Origin: an uncultured Helicobacter sp.
GTDB taxonomy: Bacteria; Campylobacterota; Campylobacteria; Campylobacterales; Helicobacteraceae
Assembly: GCA_944326445.1 (NCBI GenBank)
Contig: CALVDZ010000008.1
Location: 9,532-73,531 of the forward strand
DNA: 64,000 nucleotides
Direction of reading: 5' to 3'
Numbering within the stretch: position 1 is the first letter of the stretch; every line of letters begins with the position of its first letter. The position numbers and the translations under genes were made by a program. Under the pieces are notes generated by a model. It did no database searches. It was not told the DNA's origin and was given only the letters and a program-made list of their open reading frames with translations. Of this stretch, positions 61,674 to 64,000 are shown in pieces.

Positions 61674-62473
61674 CTTAGGCATAGCAGGTGGTTGCTTTTA
61701 GAATCTAAAAGAGGAAAGTCCGAGCTACATTAAGACAGGATTCCATTTAACAAATGGCTGGTGTGAATCAAGGGAAAGTGCAACAGAAAACAACCGCCAA
61801 CTAGAGAAAATGGCTCTTTGGGTAATCATTGCGTAGATTTGGCGGGTTTGGGGAGTAGTCACTACCCTCTAGGTAGCTCCTACCCCCGCACCCGCCAAAA
61901 GCTCCACAAGCACCACCGCAAATACTAATTTTTTTGTTTGCAGTAGTAAGGATTCAGAATCCATACTAAGTCAAGGGGCAAGCCTTGATGAGATTTACTA
62001 GCAGGTTTAGAATCTTAAAGAAGTTTTGGGATTCTAGATTCAGAAAATCTAAGGGGTTGATAGAACTGCCACTTTATAGAATCCCATCAAGGCTTGCCTT
62101 TGGCGTGGTGTGGATTCTATGGGGCTACCACTGCAAACAAAAAAATTAGTATTTGCGGTGTGGCTGTGTAAGCTTTGCGGATTTTTTGGAAGGTTAGCGG
62201 ACTTAGCGTCCGTGCCTTCCGAAAAATCCGCAATCTTATCGCATTGCATACCCAAGGAGCCATTTTCCAAAAAAGAAGTTGGTAAGGGTGAAAAGGCGGG
62301 GTAAGAGCCCACCGACATTGTAGCAATACATTGTGCCGTGCAAACCCAATCCGTAGCAAGAAGAGCAGGTTAGAAGTCTTAAAATCTCTTAGCTCTTCGC
62401 AAGAGTGCGGTAGTGATACCGCACCTAGATAAATAGCCACCCACGACAGAACTCGGCTTATGCTATGCCTAAA
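61674..62473 (+). ncRNA. rnpB: RNase P RNA (rnpB) carrying a ~474-nt insertion in helix P12
   Basis: Catalytic RNA that trims tRNA 5' leaders. The ends pair as helix P1: TTAGGCATAGCA (61675-61686) with TGCTATGCCTAA (62461-62472). Conserved elements are GAGGAAAGTCCGAGC (61711-61725), GTGCAACAGAAAACAACCGCC (61779-61799), GGTAAGGGTGAAAAGG (62281-62296), AGAGCCCACCG, and the universal CACGACAGAACTCGGCTTATG near the 3' end. Between CCAACT (61797-61802) and AGTTGG (62277-62282), which form the base of P12, lies extra DNA. Without it the RNA would be about 326 nt, normal for the group. P3 is a short CTTTTAGAATCTAAAAG hairpin that contains the genomic heptamer. Confidence 0.93.
61803..62276. repeat. 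Inverted pair of R2 repeats inserted in rnpB helix P12
   Basis: Left arm: inverted R2a (61804-61985). Right arm: direct R2b (62090-62271). The outer ends GAAAATGGCTCTTTGGGT / ACCCAAGGAGCCATTTTC pair, as do CACCGCAAATACTAATTTTT / AAAAATTAGTATTTGCGGTG and GGCAAGCCTTGATG / CATCAAGGCTTGCC nearer the centre. Each arm keeps its own core hairpin as a side branch. The segment should extend P12 as one long branched stem and leave the RNase P core intact. Confidence 0.9.
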
Positions 62474-62563
62474 CTCCGAGATTCTCTACACTTTGTGCTA
62501 AAAACTTTTACTTTTCTACACTCTCCTCCTTACTTTTTGCTTAATTCCGCCCCATTTTAAGCG

Positions 62564-62588
62564 TTTTTTTTTTTTTTTGTAATAAAAT
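62564..62588 (+). promoter_or_regulatory. T15 tract directly upstream of a -10-like box
   Basis: Fifteen T at 62564-62578 followed by GTAATAAAAT (62579-62588), a sigma-80-like -10, about 100 bp before the chemoreceptor ATG. Homopolymer runs in this position change length by slippage and tune promoters in Helicobacter. The tract could also serve as the U-run ending rnpB transcription, but no stem precedes it. Confidence 0.5.
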
Positions 62589-62691
62589 TGCAACACTTTA
62601 AGCTTGGCGCTCAAGGCCCTGTGTGCTTCAAACACGATGTGGCGAAACTTGATTGCCTTGTATGGGTTACAAAGAAATCAAAGGAGAATAG

Positions 62692-64000
62692 ATGAAAAAA
62701 TGGTTTAACTCTCTAAGTATTGCCACAAAACTTCTTACTTCTGTGGCAGGTATCGTGGTGGTGGGCATTGTCGTCTTAGCTACGGCGGTGGTTAATGAGG
62801 TAAGTAAAAATCTCATTAGCAGCACAAAGAGCACGATTACACAAGCTTCCAAAAACTACGCCACGACTATGAAGGGGCTCTTTGATGAAACGATCGTGCT
62901 CACTAGCGGCGTGGGCTCCTCGCTCAATAAAATCTATCGAGAAAACCATAAAGAAGTCGATCTGGGCAGCGTGGCAAATATCATCGAAAATATGCTAGAT
63001 AATAGCCAAGCAAGTTATAGCTTTTTGTATCTTTTGTCGCGCCCAGAGGGGGAGCTTGATAAGAGATTTTTTACCCAAAGTGGTAAATTTGTGATGCTCT
63101 ATCATAGCCCAGATGAGCGCAAAGACAGCGCCCGCTTGCAACAAGCACACGATAACATCATCAATATTCCTGTGATTAAAAAAATGCTAGAGGAGGCAAA
63201 AGATGGCGAGCAAAAAGCCTATGTGGGGCAGCCTATCAAGCTCGATTTTGGCTCTGGCGAGTTTTTGGGGCTAAATATCGTCTATCCGATTTTTGGTGGC
63301 AATAAGCAGCTGCTAGGGATTGTGGGCTATACCTTTAATCTTTTTGATGTCTCTCATAGGCTCATTGATCCTAAGCTTAGCTTGTATGCAGGGGATTTGC
63401 GTGTGCTTACAAACGATAGTGGTGTGATAGCCATACACGAAAATCCTAACCTTATCCTAAAGCCTCTACAAGAGGTAAACCCGCACCCAAAAGCCAAAAA
63501 CACGCTCAATGCAATCCTTACAAACCAAAGCGGTGTGTTTGATGACTATGTCACGGTTGTGGGCAATGAGAGCTATGCGAGTGTGGAGTCCTTTAGCACT
63601 ATAAATGACACAAGCCGTTGGTCAGTCTTTGTAGCCGCGCCAAAAAAAGAGGTGCTAAAGCCTCTGTATGATTTGCAGCTCCATATCGGGCTTTTGTCTG
63701 TGGTGTTTTTGCTCGCTGTGATGGTGGTGGTGTGGTATTGTATGCGTAAAATCGTGGGCGTGCGACTGCCTATCATCCTCTCCACCCTCTTCAATTTCTT
63801 TAAGCTCCTAAACCACGAAAAGGTAGAGATAAAGCCCATCGCCATTATGGCAAATGATGAGCTAGGAGCTATGGGCAGAGCTATCAATGAAAACATACAA
63901 AAGGCTAAGAATGATTTGGATCGAGACTCCGCCCTCGTCTCCCAATCCCTAGAAGTGATCAACCACACTCGTGAAGGATATGCTGATAGACGCATCACCC
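62692..64000 (+). CDS. Methyl-accepting chemotaxis protein, N-terminal part (gene runs off window)
   Basis: 436 codons seen, ATG after AAAGGAGA. First membrane helix (LLTSVAGIVVVGIVVLATAVV, about 14-34), then a periplasmic Cache-type sensor (~35-325; YVGQPIKLDFGSGEFLGLNIVYPIFG, LLGIVGYTFNL, VLTNDSGVIAIHENPNLI). The second helix (LHIGLLSVVFLLAVMVVVWYC, about 331-351) leads into a HAMP-like segment (IMANDELGAMGRAINENI). The cytoplasmic methylation and signalling hairpin lies beyond 64000. Ligand unknown; Cache domains of this group often bind amino or organic acids. Confidence 0.9.
   Translation, partial: MKKWFNSLSIATKLLTSVAGIVVVGIVVLATAVVNEVSKNLISSTKSTITQASKNYATTMKGLFDETIVLTSGVGSSLNKIYRENHKEVDLGSVANIIENMLDNSQASYSFLYLLSRPEGELDKRFFTQSGKFVMLYHSPDERKDSARLQQAHDNIINIPVIKKMLEEAKDGEQKAYVGQPIKLDFGSGEFLGLNIVYPIFGGNKQLLGIVGYTFNLFDVSHRLIDPKLSLYAGDLRVLTNDSGVIAIHENPNLILKPLQEVNPHPKAKNTLNAILTNQSGVFDDYVTVVGNESYASVESFSTINDTSRWSVFVAAPKKEVLKPLYDLQLHIGLLSVVFLLAVMVVVWYCMRKIVGVRLPIILSTLFNFFKLLNHEKVEIKPIAIMANDELGAMGRAINENIQKAKNDLDRDSALVSQSLEVINHTREGYADRRIT

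Overview
The window looks like chromosomal DNA of a Helicobacter (Campylobacterota), probably an enterohepatic or animal species rather than H. pylori itself. Several gene orders match H. pylori blocks as I remember them: tgt / COG3400 protein / aroB / mscS (HP0281-0284), M16 protein / mqnC / bamA (HP0657-0655), hook-length gene / flgD / flgE paralogue (HP0906-0908), accD / rlmH / dksA-like / membrane protein (HP0950-0947), and mtnN-fabD (HP0089-0090). The futalosine menaquinone route (mqnC, mtnN/mqnB), thyX, a Campylobacter-type MOMP porin and a CcoI-type copper ATPase fit the same group. I cannot name the species.

Layout. 1-5000: mscS (cut by the window edge), aroB and a COG3400 protein, divergent from tgt. 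5000-12340: metE behind two copies of a palindromic site, metF, an outer-membrane-protein remnant, bioD, glyS. 12370-16840: a large FAD/Fe-S oxidase (Dld type), rsmH, an ftsL-like gene. 17420-22190: M16 peptidase-like gene, mqnC, bamA on the minus strand. 22450-30540: gdhA, a 1.3-kb repeat-filled spacer, rpe, a small protein, a DnaQ-like exonuclease, purH, a DUF354 protein, thyX. 30600-35790: hook genes flgE, flgD and a split fliK. 35860-40700: ccoI, an outer membrane protein, prfB. 40840-45820: a GT-C-like membrane protein with a broken 5' end, uppS, a hexapeptide acyltransferase, an orphan N6-adenine methylase fused to a specificity-like half. 46740-49770: two pseudopilin genes, a SixA-like phosphatase, mtnN, fabD. 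49900-53040: tRNA-Ser, a repeat-filled spacer, an Mce lipoprotein and MlaD pair, tRNA-Arg, rpsU. 53670-61600: MOMP, an IMPase, accD-rlmH-dksA, a membrane protein, glcD, bioA. 61670-64000: rnpB and a chemoreceptor gene cut by the right edge.

The striking theme is repetitive DNA. (i) The heptamer AGAATCT/AGATTCT is present at extreme density in genes and spacers, and inverted pairs form stem-loops at gene ends. (ii) A hairpin-rich element is inserted in frame into two neighbouring, unrelated enzymes (GlyS and the Dld-type oxidase), and also lies in spacers; this resembles the protein-invading palindromic elements of Rickettsia. (iii) A second family has conserved ends and two exchangeable hairpin cores. 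Two copies, in inverted orientation, sit inside the P12 helix of the RNase P RNA gene, adding about 474 nt that should fold as one long, side-branched stem. (iv) Further long spacer repeats of 150-370 bp occur. Together these look like a resident, structure-conserving repeat system that colonises spacers, proteins and a catalytic RNA.

Method limits: everything here is read by eye. Family names rest on motifs and gene order, not on searches.
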